Below are positions 51,849 to 61,215 of a stretch of DNA of 64,000 nucleotides, in pieces. Position 1 is the first letter of the stretch. Every line of letters starts with the position of its first letter. Position numbers and translations under genes: made by a program. Location: assembly GCF_050847355.1 (NCBI RefSeq), contig NZ_CP193759.1, positions 124,001-188,000 of the forward strand. The letters run 5' to 3'. Below the pieces are notes generated by a model that saw nothing but the letters and a program-made list of their open reading frames with translations, was not told where the DNA came from and ran no database searches. The DNA is from Limimaricola sp027213785 (GTDB taxonomy: Bacteria > Pseudomonadota > Alphaproteobacteria > Rhodobacterales > Rhodobacteraceae).

Positions 51849-52070
51849 ATGGCCCAGACCACAAACCTGACCAGCGGACCTTCGATCGTCCGGATCTTTG
51901 TCGCTCCCTTCGCTGCCATTGGCCGAAGTCTTGTCGCACTCGCCGAAGCTGGCCCGCGTATGCAACAGGTCCGCCGGCTTAACGAACTGTCCGACGAAGA
52001 TCTCGCCGCGCTTGGCACAAACCGGGCCGAGATGGTCCGCAAGATTTTCGGCGGCTCGAGCTACCTCTGA
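51849..52070 (+). CDS. DUF1127 domain small protein
   Basis: A 73-residue protein with the DUF1127 (YjiS-like) C-terminal pattern RRLNELSDEDLAALGTNRAEMVRKIF and a hydrophobic N-terminal helix. AAAGGG lies upstream. Small DUF1127 proteins in alphaproteobacteria are often stress- or phosphate-responsive, and some bind RNA; no such function can be read here. It stands alone. Confidence 0.85.
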   Translation: MAQTTNLTSGPSIVRIFVAPFAAIGRSLVALAEAGPRMQQVRRLNELSDEDLAALGTNRAEMVRKIFGGSSYL

Positions 52071-52219
52071 GGTCGGCAGCCTCCGGATGCGCGAGAAAGC
52101 CCGCGCATAGTTTGGTCAACGGCGGACTAAAAACCGGCCACAGCCATGCGGACAACCGTGTTCGTAGGGTAGAGCAGCATCCTGCATGAGTTGGGCATGC
52201 GCATCTCTTCCCCCGTCGC

Positions 52220-54673
52220 CTACACGAGCAGGCGCGACCAGCTGCCGTAGGAATGCCGGATCGGACCGCGCGGCACGCTTGCGGCGATCAGCACCAGCCC
52301 GGCCAGGATGTCGGCGCCCTTCTGCAGCCAGTTGCCGTCCATGACCAGCGCCGCGATCACCAGCGCTGCGCCGAGGCAGATGTTGAGAAACCGAACCGGC
52401 CGCGCGCTTTCGGCCATCGCGGTCACCGCCACGGTCAGGGCGAGCGCGCCGATCAGGTGATCGGTATCGGCGAGGCCCCCTTCGGTGCCGAGCGTCAGCC
52501 GCGTGAACATCAGCCACAGCCCCACCGCCGCGCTCACGGCAAGGCCCGGGGTCACGCCGATCCCGCCGCCCAGCATCTCACCGATCACCGCGCCGGGCGG
52601 GCGCTCGAAGCTTTCGACCCGCTGCCCGTCATCCGGGCCCTCATCCGTGTCGCCGGTCAGGAACACCCTCAGCATCGGCCGGTCGGCGCGCTTGCGCCGG
52701 ACCAGGAACTGGCAGGTCGCGATCAGCTCATCGACCGAATAGGGGATCTGGATCAGCATCGCGGCGGCGGTGATCAGGCACAGGCTGCACCACGTGCCGA
52801 GCAGGATCGGCTGGATGATGATGAAGGTGATCGACACCACGCCGAGAGGCACGATCATGATGCCGAACACCAGCACCAGCCAGGGCATGGTGCGCCAGCG
52901 GCTGGCCGATCCGATCAGCCCGATCAGGATCTCGAGCTGGTAGGTCAGGGCGCCGAGGCCCGCATCCGGCACCGGCCAGGCCCGTGAGACATCAGATGTG
53001 ATGATCTCCTCGGTGCCGTTCTTCGGATCCTCGGGCGCGCCGGCGAAGAACGGCTCCCAAACGCTGTCGACATGGCCCAGCTGATAGGCCGCGAGGTAGC
53101 GCGAGACCAGATAGCCGAAGATGGCGAGGGCGATGATCGGGATCCTCTGCGTCCAATCCGACGGCGAGTAATCCCAGCCCTTGGGCACCGCCGGCCCGCG
53201 GCTCGCGGCGATCCGCCCGACGCCGGGCGGGGGGCGCACGCAGACCGCGAGGGCGAAGACGATCATGCCCGATAGCGATCCGTTTAGATAGGCGGCCGCG
53301 CTTTCGGTCCAGAACAGGAGCGGTGCCGCCATCACCCACAGGCCCACCGCCGCCACCGCCCAGCGGATCAGCGCGAGGCGCCAGGACAGCACGAGAAGAC
53401 TGCCCGCCATCACGAGAAGCCCCGAGACGATGTCGCTGATCGTCATGCCAAGCCCGCCATAGCCGACCACCAGCGGCGAGGCCGCGAGCCACGCACCCAT
53501 GCCGGCATTGAGGAAGTGGGCCCAAAGGCTGCGGGCGTGCGCGGCGCGGAACCGCGCCTCGTGACGCGCCCGCAGCTCTTCGGCGTCGTGGCCTTCCTCG
53601 GCCACGGCTTGCAGCCAGTGCGGCGGGGTCAGCCCGTTCGCCTCGTACCAGCGGGCCGGGTCGGATTTCAGGTGTTCGACCATCCTCGGCAGCGTTTCGC
53701 GCAGGGCATGGCGCGGCTTCCAGTCCAGGAGCGCCTTGGCGCGCGAGATATCGAGCTCGTGATGGTCATCGGCCATCCGCACCATGAACGGCTTGATGAA
53801 GGGCGCCTCGCCCTGGTCGATGTCGTCCGGGATGACCGGCTCGGCCTTGGTCTCGAGCCAGGCGCCCGCCGCGGCGAGTGGCTTGGGCACCGAGAGCGTG
53901 GTCCAGTCCTCTTCGCCATGGATCAGCCGGGCGAGGATGTGCTGCAAGTCTTCATAGGGCACCGCCTCGGGCTCGCCGACGAGGATCACCGCATCGTCGG
54001 GCAGCTCGCCACGCCGATCCACCGCGCGGGCGAAGGCGTCGAGCATGTCTTCGCGGTGCAGGAACGACTGCCCCGTGTGCAGGTCGCCCGAATAGGCGTG
54101 CGATTTCGGATCCCGCTCGTAGATCCGGCGGATCTGCTCGGCCAGTGTCGGGACCGCCGTCTTCTCGTCGTAGAGCCCGGCGAGGTGCAGCAGCAGATAG
54201 GGCATTTCGCCATGCCGCTCCCGGATCACCTCCTCGGCCCGGGCCTTGGAGATCGGATAGGCCCATTTCGGATCGATGGCAGTCGCCTCGTTGATCGGCA
54301 GGCCCGGGGCGCCGGGACGGTGCACCAGCATCGTCCCGGAGTAGATGAACCGCTCCACCTCGTAGTCCTGCAACGCGTCGAGCAGCTTTGCCGTGCCCTC
54401 GACATTGACCTCGTCGTAGAGCGGGTTGTCCTCGCCGGAGAAATCGAAATAGGCCGCGAGATGGATCACGGCCGCGAAGCGCCGCCCGTGCCGGTCGGCG
54501 ATCCGGTCCAGGGCCCGCTCGATCGAGGCGCTGTCGGTGATGTCGAAGGCGAAGACGCCCGGGCCATCCTCGCGGTCGAGCCCGATCACCTCGTAATCCA
54601 CAAGACGCTCGCGCAGCGCCGATCCGATGCTGCCGGCGGCGCCGGTGATGAGAACGCGGGGCTTCTCGGTCAT
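52220..54673 (-). CDS. NAD-dependent epimerase - SPW - VKOR - SPW fusion membrane protein
   Basis: An 817-residue protein; ATG 54673 has GGGAGG six bases upstream. Residues 1-330 are an extended SDR/epimerase (VLITGAAGSIGSALRERL, YPISKARAEEVIRE). An SPW transmembrane repeat follows (about 395-470, FLNAGMGAWLAASPLVVGY). Residues about 500-680 are a VKOR-type domain whose redox pair is Cys629-Cys632 in GTWCSLCLITA. A second SPW pair ends the protein (about 715-810, NWLQKGADILAGLVLI). The second, loop Cys pair of classical VKORs is not seen. Substrates are unknown; it may couple nucleotide-sugar or quinone chemistry at the membrane. Confidence 0.85.
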   Translation of the reverse strand: MTEKPRVLITGAAGSIGSALRERLVDYEVIGLDREDGPGVFAFDITDSASIERALDRIADRHGRRFAAVIHLAAYFDFSGEDNPLYDEVNVEGTAKLLDALQDYEVERFIYSGTMLVHRPGAPGLPINEATAIDPKWAYPISKARAEEVIRERHGEMPYLLLHLAGLYDEKTAVPTLAEQIRRIYERDPKSHAYSGDLHTGQSFLHREDMLDAFARAVDRRGELPDDAVILVGEPEAVPYEDLQHILARLIHGEEDWTTLSVPKPLAAAGAWLETKAEPVIPDDIDQGEAPFIKPFMVRMADDHHELDISRAKALLDWKPRHALRETLPRMVEHLKSDPARWYEANGLTPPHWLQAVAEEGHDAEELRARHEARFRAAHARSLWAHFLNAGMGAWLAASPLVVGYGGLGMTISDIVSGLLVMAGSLLVLSWRLALIRWAVAAVGLWVMAAPLLFWTESAAAYLNGSLSGMIVFALAVCVRPPPGVGRIAASRGPAVPKGWDYSPSDWTQRIPIIALAIFGYLVSRYLAAYQLGHVDSVWEPFFAGAPEDPKNGTEEIITSDVSRAWPVPDAGLGALTYQLEILIGLIGSASRWRTMPWLVLVFGIMIVPLGVVSITFIIIQPILLGTWCSLCLITAAAMLIQIPYSVDELIATCQFLVRRKRADRPMLRVFLTGDTDEGPDDGQRVESFERPPGAVIGEMLGGGIGVTPGLAVSAAVGLWLMFTRLTLGTEGGLADTDHLIGALALTVAVTAMAESARPVRFLNICLGAALVIAALVMDGNWLQKGADILAGLVLIAASVPRGPIRHSYGSWSRLLV

Positions 54674-55009
54674 AAGGCCTCCCCTCGCGCAACGTGTGCT
54701 GACTCGACGCGGTTCCACCGGGACCCGCAGCGCTGCGCCGGGGCGGGCCTTGCGTTGCGCGCCGCAGGATATTCTGGGATTAACCAGGGAAGCTCGAGGG
54801 CGTTGGCCATATCCCGCCCGCTGGTCCTCGGGGAACCTGCAGCCGCAGGATCAGGTTGCGCCTGAAGGACGCAATCTGCCGGAGACGTTGGTGATCGGCA
54901 TTCACGCCATGCTTGCGGATATCACCTCGAGAATGGGGAGGCATTTGCCGGGAGGTGAAAACGGTCTCGTCCGATCGGTAGCGCTTGCGCCAAACAGGGT
55001 CATCTGCTG
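54674..55009. other. Divergent intergenic region, epimerase-VKOR and antiporter genes
   Basis: About 335 bp that must hold both promoters. A short frame reading MLADITSRMGRHLPGG from 54909 has GC bias but no other support. No strong hairpin or repeat. Confidence 0.35.
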
Positions 55010-56041
55010 ATGGGTGTTCTCGAAGGGCTGCCGCTGGCCGCGAACCTGGCCGTCTTCATCGTCGCCGCGATCATCGTCTGGATCGCGGGCACCCGGCTGT
55101 CCGTCTACGCCGATGCCATCGCGCGCCGAACCGGTATCGGGCAGGCGGCCCTGGGCGTGCTCCTTCTCGGGGGCGTCACCTCGTTGCCAGAGATCGCGGT
55201 GGCCGGCAGCGCCGCCATCTCCGGGGCGGGCGCGCTCGCAGTCAACAACCTCCTGGGCGGCTTCACCATGCAGGTCGCGATCCTGGCTGTCGCCGATGCC
55301 GTCTATCGCCGGGGCGCGCTGACCACCGCCGTGCCGGACCCGACGGTGATCCTGCAAGGCACCCTGGGCATCGTGCTGATGGCCTTCGTGATCATCGGCA
55401 TTGCCGTGGGCGACGTGCCGGTGCTCGGCGCTGGGATGTGGTCCTGGATCATCTTCGGCAGCTTTCTCTACGCCCTGCGCCTCGTGACGCAGGCCGAGGG
55501 CAATCTCGACTGGGAGGTGGTGGGCCAGCCGCCGGCGGAGGAGCTACCGGATGTCGAGCACCCTGACATGTCGTCGCGCCGCCTCACCTTGATGACCGTC
55601 GTAGTTGCCCTGGCGATCTTCGTGGCCGGCTGGGCGCTGTCTTCTGCTTCCGAGGCGCTGGCGGAACAGACCGGGCTGGGACAGAGCTTCTTCGGGGCGG
55701 TCTTCGTTGCCATCGCGACCTCGCTTCCGGAGATTTCGACAGTGCTTGCGGCGATGCGGCTCAAGCGCTTCGTCATGGCGGTTTCGGACATCTTTGGCAC
55801 CAACCTTTTCGACATCGCGCTGATCCTGCTGGTGGACCTGGCCTATCTCGGCCCGCCGGTGCTGGGCGAGGCCGGCAGCTTTTCGATCGTGGCCGGGGCC
55901 CTGGGCATCCTGGTGACGGCGATCTACATGGCCGGCCTTCTCGAGCGCCGTGATCCGGCGGTCGGAGGCATCGGCCTCGACTCCATCGCGGTCGCTGTCT
56001 GCTATCTAGGTGGGGTCGCCTTGCTGTTCGGATTGCGTTGA
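55010..56041 (+). CDS. Sodium/calcium antiporter family (CaCA) protein
   Basis: A 343-residue membrane protein with two homologous halves of about five helices. The alpha-repeat signatures are GGVTSLPEIAVAG in the first half and VAIATSLPEISTVL in the second, with FGTNLFDIALIL after. CaCA proteins exchange Ca2+ (or another cation) for Na+ or H+ across the inner membrane. It stands alone between divergent and unrelated genes. Confidence 0.9.
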   Translation: MGVLEGLPLAANLAVFIVAAIIVWIAGTRLSVYADAIARRTGIGQAALGVLLLGGVTSLPEIAVAGSAAISGAGALAVNNLLGGFTMQVAILAVADAVYRRGALTTAVPDPTVILQGTLGIVLMAFVIIGIAVGDVPVLGAGMWSWIIFGSFLYALRLVTQAEGNLDWEVVGQPPAEELPDVEHPDMSSRRLTLMTVVVALAIFVAGWALSSASEALAEQTGLGQSFFGAVFVAIATSLPEISTVLAAMRLKRFVMAVSDIFGTNLFDIALILLVDLAYLGPPVLGEAGSFSIVAGALGILVTAIYMAGLLERRDPAVGGIGLDSIAVAVCYLGGVALLFGLR

Positions 56042-56263
56042 GACGGCGCTCGGCTCCGTCCGAGACGATGAAGCTCCGAATTCACATCAAGGCGTGGCGG
56101 GCATGGTCGAAGTTGCATGCCTGGCGCCCAGGCCCATCCTCTTTTGGCGGGACGACTTTGTCACCCCCGGTTTTGCTGCTAGCCTGCTTCCATTGGTTGT
56201 TCGCTCGCTGAGCTGCCACCATACGAGAGGGGTTTCCCTTCTGCGAATTTGAGGCGAGTGGCT

Positions 56264-56995
56264 ATGGGCACATCAACTGGAAACCGGCTCCTCGATGGGC
56301 TTCCCAAGGCGGTCCTCGCGGAACTCAGACCCCGCCTCGAAGCCGTGGATCTGCCGCTCAGGTCGCGGCTCGAATGCCACGGTCAAAACGTCGCGCATGC
56401 CTACTTCCCGACCGCAGGCATAGCCTCCGTGGTGGCCAGCGGTCATGAACTTCCCGGTTCCGAGGCGGGGATGGCGGGTCATGAGGGGATGACCGGCACC
56501 TCGCTGATCCTCGGAGACGACCGCAGCATGCACGATGTGGTCGTGCAGGTCGGCGGCCAGGGATGGCGCATGGAGGCCGGCGCGTTTCGGGCCGCCATGG
56601 AAATTTCCGACGTCCGACGCCGAATGCTGCGTTATCTGCAGGCCCATATGGCGCAAATGTATGGCACGATCCTGGCTTGCAATCATGCGAAGCTGGAGAC
56701 GCGCCTGGCCCGCTGGCTGCTGATGTGCCATGACCGGGTGCAGGGTGATGCGTTCGAGCTGACGCATGAATACATGGCCCTGATGCTCGGAGTTCGCCGA
56801 GCCGGCGTGACGGTGGCCCTCCATGAGCTCGAAGGCCGGGGATACATTCGCTCGACCCGCGGTCTTGTTGAAATTCGGGACAGGGAAGCCATGGAGATGT
56901 CGACCGACGGGTTCTATGGCGCTCCGGAACGCGAGTATGACCGGCTCCTCGGCGCCAAGGGCTGCGCCGAACAGCCGCTCCGCGCCGAACTATAG
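56264..56995 (+). CDS. Crp/Fnr-family transcriptional regulator
   Basis: A 243-residue regulator. ATG 56264 is chosen because GAGG lies nine bases upstream; a TTG 15 bases earlier is possible. The N-terminal cyclic-nucleotide-binding-like fold (about 15-130) lacks a clear phosphate-binding cassette, so cAMP binding is doubtful. The C-terminal HTH_CRP region contains LEGRGYIRSTRGLVEIRD at its end. There is no N-terminal iron-sulfur cysteine cluster, so it is not Fnr-like in sensing. It lies 29 bp before the dipeptidase-like gene and may control it. Confidence 0.87.
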   Translation: MGTSTGNRLLDGLPKAVLAELRPRLEAVDLPLRSRLECHGQNVAHAYFPTAGIASVVASGHELPGSEAGMAGHEGMTGTSLILGDDRSMHDVVVQVGGQGWRMEAGAFRAAMEISDVRRRMLRYLQAHMAQMYGTILACNHAKLETRLARWLLMCHDRVQGDAFELTHEYMALMLGVRRAGVTVALHELEGRGYIRSTRGLVEIRDREAMEMSTDGFYGAPEREYDRLLGAKGCAEQPLRAEL

Positions 56996-57024
56996 CCCCT
57001 CGCAGCAAGAGTTGACCGGCCGTC

Positions 57025-58449
57025 ATGAGCTACGCCCTCTATATCGGGTCCGACCTCTGCGCCTCGGGCCATGGCTGGCTTGCGGGGTACGGAGATGAGC
57101 CCTCTGGCCACTGGCTGGAGGTGGTGCCCTGCCGCAGCCACGCCACGGACAGCACGATCACGGTCGGCGTCACGGCCGAGGCCGCCCTGCCCGGCCGGCT
57201 GAGCACGATCCCGCAGGTGCCCCGGACGGCGCGCTACATGGGCGTGAACTACAGCCATTATCTCGGTGCGCCGCCACCGCTCATCAATGGCGGCGTGAAC
57301 CAGCACGGCGTCGCGGTGCGCGATGTCTGGTCTCCCTCCCGGCCCGAGCTCGTGGCGATGACCCCGCCGGATCAGAAGGGGCCGAACTACTCGGATCTCT
57401 CGAAGATCGTGCTGGAGCGCGCCCGGACCGCGCGGGAGGGCGTCGGGATCATCGGCGCGCTGATCGCCACGCATGGTCACAGCAGCTATGGCGGCAACTC
57501 GCACCTGATCGCCGATGCCCGCGAAGGCTGGGTGGTGATCGAGTTCGCCGGGGGTCTGGGGCTTTGGGTGGCCGAACGGCTGGGGCCTCGGAGCATTCGC
57601 GCGCTGCGACCGGGCTGGATCGGCCTGATCCCGCAGGAAGCGGGTGAAGACGTGCTGTTTCCTGAACACTTCCTCGAGACCGCGCAGAGGCTCGGGTGGC
57701 ACATGGCAGGCGATGCCTTCGACGTGAACCGGGTCTTCGGCGATGGCCGAGGACGGCGTCCCGGCGTGGCGTGGATCGAGGGCGAGATGGCAAAGCGCGC
57801 GGCCCGCCCCGGCGGGCTAGGGCTCGAAGACATGATCTGGGCCGTGTCGACCCCACGGTTGACCGGCGACAGCGCCGGGTATGGGCAGATCGTGCCCCTC
57901 ACCGCCGAGACGCCCGAGATGCTGCGCATGATGTGGCATGCCCCGGTCGGCCCCGTCACCGCGCCCCTTGTGCCGGTGTTCCTGGGCATCGAGCGCGTGC
58001 CTCTTGAATACGGCCGTCATCGCTATCTCGGACGTGGCGAGAGCGCCCGCTTCATCGATCGCGTGCACGAGGTGACGGGGGCCGAGGCTATCTCCGACAT
58101 CCCGCAGGGCGCCGCCTCCACCCGCTCGGCGGTCGCGGTCTTCAAGCGGCTGATGCACCTGGCCTTCCAAGGGGGCGATGCATGGGTGGCAGAGGTTTCG
58201 ACGCATTGGCGGGCGGTGGAGCGCGGCCTGGCCGCGGAACTGGCGGATGTGCAGCGCAGCGCCGCAATACTCGCTGACGCCGGGGCGCCCGAACTGGCGC
58301 GGCGCCTGCTGACCGAACATGTGGAGACTCGGCTGCTGCGCGTGTTGGCGGAGGCGGAAGCGCTCGCCGCCGGCTACGAGGCACGGCTGCGGGCCGGGGT
58401 CGGCCTCAACATGAGCACCGTGCCCCGCCTGCCCGACCAAATCTGGTAA
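57025..58449 (+). CDS. C69-family (U34) dipeptidase-like hydrolase
   Basis: A 474-residue protein resembling C69 N-terminal-nucleophile dipeptidases: GGVNQHGVAVRD, a GGNSHLIADAREGWVVIE core, then LEDMIWAVSTPRLTGD and a VTGAEAISDIP segment. The expected nucleophile would be Cys12 (GSDLCASGHGWLAG), which would need removal of the first eleven residues to be N-terminal. No signal peptide is seen. It could cleave dipeptides or another amide. It follows a Crp-family gene with 29 bp between. Confidence 0.72.
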   Translation: MSYALYIGSDLCASGHGWLAGYGDEPSGHWLEVVPCRSHATDSTITVGVTAEAALPGRLSTIPQVPRTARYMGVNYSHYLGAPPPLINGGVNQHGVAVRDVWSPSRPELVAMTPPDQKGPNYSDLSKIVLERARTAREGVGIIGALIATHGHSSYGGNSHLIADAREGWVVIEFAGGLGLWVAERLGPRSIRALRPGWIGLIPQEAGEDVLFPEHFLETAQRLGWHMAGDAFDVNRVFGDGRGRRPGVAWIEGEMAKRAARPGGLGLEDMIWAVSTPRLTGDSAGYGQIVPLTAETPEMLRMMWHAPVGPVTAPLVPVFLGIERVPLEYGRHRYLGRGESARFIDRVHEVTGAEAISDIPQGAASTRSAVAVFKRLMHLAFQGGDAWVAEVSTHWRAVERGLAAELADVQRSAAILADAGAPELARRLLTEHVETRLLRVLAEAEALAAGYEARLRAGVGLNMSTVPRLPDQIW

Positions 58450-58598
58450 GCAGGCACGGTCCACATCGCCCGATCAGAGTGCCGCGTTCCGAAAGAGCTT
58501 CTACCCTACCTTTCCGGAAACCGTATGCCAGAGGCAGGTGCGTTCACTGGTGGCACGACCCGAACAGCACAAGGCGGCGGCACGGTTCGGCGGCCGGA

Positions 58599-58945
58599 CT
58601 AATGCCCGTCGAGAAGGCCCACCTGGTTGCCCTCGGGATCGGAGATCTCCGCGTAGCGCAGGGTTTCGAACCCTTCGATGCTTACCGGCTGCGGCACCTC
58701 AATCCGCAGTTTCGCCAGCCGCGCCCTTTCGGTCTCGAGGTCGGGTACGTGCAGGGTGACTGTCGTGCTCCCCCCCCTTCCGGGCTATCAAGGACCTGAA
58801 GGAGAACGCCGTCGCGAAGGCTCCACTCGTGGCATGACGGCATCGGCTCGCGGTCCCAGTGACGCCCGACAAGCCGTTTCCACCAATCGGATTGAGCATC
58901 GAAGTCGGCTGCGTTGATGCTGAGATAGATGGCAGTCACGTTCAT
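58599..58945 (-). pseudogene. VOC-family (glyoxalase-like) gene interrupted at an eight-G tract
   Basis: ATG 58945 with GGGAG upstream opens MNVTAIYLSINAADFDAQSD, a VOC N-terminus, reading through LQVLDSPEGG. At the run of eight C on the plus strand (58770-58777) the frame is lost. One base shift restores TVTLHVPDLETERARLAKLR and ISDPEGNQVGLLDGH with a stop at 58599, giving a complete protein of about 115 residues. The break is at a homopolymer, so it may be a true frameshift, a phase-variable tract or a sequencing error. Confidence 0.8.
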
Positions 58946-58951
58946 GGTCAC

Positions 58952-59287
58952 GCTCCCTTGTCTAAAGGCCTGGATTCCCGATCCGCAGTCTGCGGACGGT
59001 GCTTCAAGGCCGCTTGCTGCACATTATGCGCCGACGTCTTACCAAGATCATGCGGACACATCTCAGATGGCCGCGCGGGGGCATGCGCGCACTCGACCAA
59101 GGGACCAGAAAGGATCACCGCTGTACTCCCAAATGAGCGTCTGCACTGGGCGCAGGACGCTGCGCCGGTTCCGTCGTTTTCCCGTTCCAGTTGGATGGAA
59201 TCCTGTCATACTCAAGTAGCGTGATTTCCGGCTTCGGTGCGATCAAGCGAGACCCCCTCGTGCTGGACGGTCGGAAGCGAGGTCGAA
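58952..59287. other. Intergenic region between the two VOC genes, no gene seen
   Basis: About 335 bp with AT-richer patches. No coding frame with good context, RNA gene or repeat was recognised. It should hold promoters for the divergent VOC genes. Confidence 0.35.
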
Positions 59288-59782
59288 ATGACAGAGCTCG
59301 TCACAGGCCTGTGGTTCAATCGGGGCAAGGCGCGCAACGCCGCCGAGTTCTATGCCCGGACCTTTCCCGACAGCCATCTGGACCGCGTGAATGCGGCCCC
59401 CGCGGATTTTCCCGGTAGCAAGGAGGGCGACGGGCCCACCATCGCGTTCACCGTGCCCGGCCGCGCCTTCCTGGGGCTCAACGGTGGTGCGGCCTTCGTG
59501 CCGAACGAGGCGGTCAGCTTCGTGGTGGTGACCGAGACCCAGGACGAAACCGACCGCTACTGGAACGCGATCCTCGACAATGGCGGAATGCCGAGCGCCT
59601 GCGGCTGGTGCAAGGACCGTTGGGGGCATTCGTGGCAGATCACGCCACGGCGGTTGCTGGACCTGACTACCAGCGCCGAGCGCGGCGTCGCGCGCCGCGC
59701 CTTCGAGGCGATGATGACCATGGGCAAGATCGACATTGCCGCGCTCGAGGCGGCAGTTGGAGAATCCCGAAAGGAGATTTGA
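59288..59782 (+). CDS. VOC-family protein, PhnB-like
   Basis: A 164-residue VOC/glyoxalase-fold protein of the PhnB (3-demethylubiquinone methyltransferase-like) type: VTGLWFNRGKARNAAEFYAR, AFLGLNGG, FVVVTETQDETDRYWNAI and WCKDRWGHSWQITP. ATG 59288 has GAGG upstream; the longer frame adds non-conserved residues. Proteins of this type are usually small metal-dependent dioxygenase-like or resistance folds with no assigned reaction. It lies one base before the DUF1428 gene, in one operon. Confidence 0.87.
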   Translation: MTELVTGLWFNRGKARNAAEFYARTFPDSHLDRVNAAPADFPGSKEGDGPTIAFTVPGRAFLGLNGGAAFVPNEAVSFVVVTETQDETDRYWNAILDNGGMPSACGWCKDRWGHSWQITPRRLLDLTTSAERGVARRAFEAMMTMGKIDIAALEAAVGESRKEI

Positions 59783-59783
59783 C

Positions 59784-60188
59784 ATGTCTTACGTCGACGG
59801 TTTCGTGTTGGCCGTTCCAATCGCGAACAAGCAGAAGTTCATCGACCACGCCAAGTTGGGCGACAGCGTCTTCATGGATTTGGGCGCGTCCCGCGTGATC
59901 GAATGCTGGGGCGACGACGTGCCCGAGGGCAAGGTCACGGATTTTCGCAGGGCGGTGCAGGCCACCGACGACGAGACCATCGTCCTGTCCTGGATCGAGT
60001 GGCCGGACAAGGGCGTGCGCGACGCGGCCCATGCCAAGATGACCGAGTGGATGAACAACCCCGAGACCGGCGATCCGCGCATGGATCCCGAAAAGAACCC
60101 GATGCCCTTCGATGGCATGCGGCTGATCTACGGGGGCTTCATGCCCGTGGTCGACCTGGGGAAAGCGCAATCCAAGTCGGAAGGGTGA
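59784..60188 (+). CDS. DUF1428 family protein
   Basis: A 134-residue protein matching DUF1428: MSYVDGFVLAVPIANKQKF at the N-terminus and a conserved middle VLSWIEWPDK with MPFDGMRLIYGGF near the end. AAGGAGAT sits at ideal spacing before ATG 59784. The fold is ferredoxin-like in known members; no reaction is known. It is co-transcribed with the PhnB-like VOC gene, a pairing often seen. Confidence 0.9.
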   Translation: MSYVDGFVLAVPIANKQKFIDHAKLGDSVFMDLGASRVIECWGDDVPEGKVTDFRRAVQATDDETIVLSWIEWPDKGVRDAAHAKMTEWMNNPETGDPRMDPEKNPMPFDGMRLIYGGFMPVVDLGKAQSKSEG

Positions 60189-60426
60189 CTACCCCTGGTA
60201 TGATCCAGATTCCAGAAGGCTTCGAGGCGAGATCTGGATATCCTCCGGCCCAGAACCACGAGCTGCGCTGACCCCGGCACGCATCCGGAGTTTGCCCTCG
60301 AATTGCGAACTTGCCGAGATCGACGCTCGAGCACCTGTGGCGCTCCTAGCGCCCCGTGAGAGCGATGGCATGGGCCTATCCTTTTGCGTCGTCCATCCAC
60401 GCGACCTGCGCGCTAGGTCTTTTCGC

Positions 60427-60606
60427 ATGAGCGCCGTTCTGTCCGACCTGCTGGGCACAGAGGGCTGGGTCTGGCTGGTGATCCCGCTGCTGTGCCTGCT
60501 TCTGATCCACTTCGGGGACCAGAATGGTAGGCCATGCGAGTTGACCGTGCGCCTGGCCGGCGGGACCCTGGTGGTCCTCGTCATGATTGCCATGAGCCCT
60601 TGGTAA
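60427..60606 (+). CDS. Possible small membrane protein, 59 residues
   Basis: ATG 60427 opens a frame with two hydrophobic stretches (WVWLVIPLLCLLLIHFG and LAGGTLVVLVMIAM), suggesting a small membrane hairpin. The ribosome-binding site is weak and no family is recognised. It ends just where a histidine-kinase fragment begins, so it might be chance. Confidence 0.35.
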   Translation: MSAVLSDLLGTEGWVWLVIPLLCLLLIHFGDQNGRPCELTVRLAGGTLVVLVMIAMSPW

Positions 60607-61030
60607 CGCCGTCGGCCACCTGCCCAATGCGAATGTCCTCCCGATCACCGTTCCCAACCTGATCATCGACAGCGACTGCGTGATGCCGCTGTCGCTCATC
60701 CTGAACGAGCTGGCGACGAACGGGCTGAAATACGGCGGGCTCGGCACGGAGGCCGATCTGGCGATCTCGGGCCGGGTCTGCGTCGACACGGGCGATCTGT
60801 GCCTGACCTGGCGGGAGCGGCTTCATGTCCCGCGCCAACCCGCGCCCACCCCCTCCGAACGCGTCGGGTTTGGATCGCAGCTATTGCAGAGCATGGTCGA
60901 AGGCCGGCTGGGCGGGACATTCGAACGTGAGATCGATGCTACCGGCTTCCACTTCGAGCTCCGGGTCCCGCTGGGGCGGATATGCGAGGGAGCCACCATG
61001 TCGGGTGAAGCGGCGGATCCGATCTCGTGA
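60596..61030 (+). pseudogene. Orphan histidine-kinase ATPase domain (HisKA_2/HWE type), truncated
   Basis: The frame is open from 60596 and encodes MPLSLILNELATNGLKYGG (the N-box) and later ERVGFGSQLLQSMVEGRLGG with HFELRVPL, which belong to the HATPase of HisKA_2/HWE kinases. The sensor and phosphoacceptor His are absent. The only internal starts (GTG 60680, ATG 60683) would make an ATPase-only protein of about 115 residues. It is most likely a 5'-truncated kinase gene, but a stand-alone ATPase cannot be excluded. Confidence 0.7.
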
Positions 61031-61215
61031 CCGAGACCACAGAAACCGCCCCCTTGCGCAGGATGCCGACCTCCCGCGTTCGACCAGTGTGGACGCCGGA
61101 TCGCCCGAGCGGCGCCGAGGCTGACGTCGCGGAACGATTTTCCGGTGCGACCGTTTTCTCTGCACGGAAAGTCATGGCGCCTGATCGAGCTTCGGCCGAG
61201 CGGAGGCTCGTCATC

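Noticed and set aside
54834..54862. GGAAC...GTT promoter resembling EcfG general stress response
   Set aside because: Spacing and the -10 half fit poorly, and this group of bacteria often lacks EcfG.
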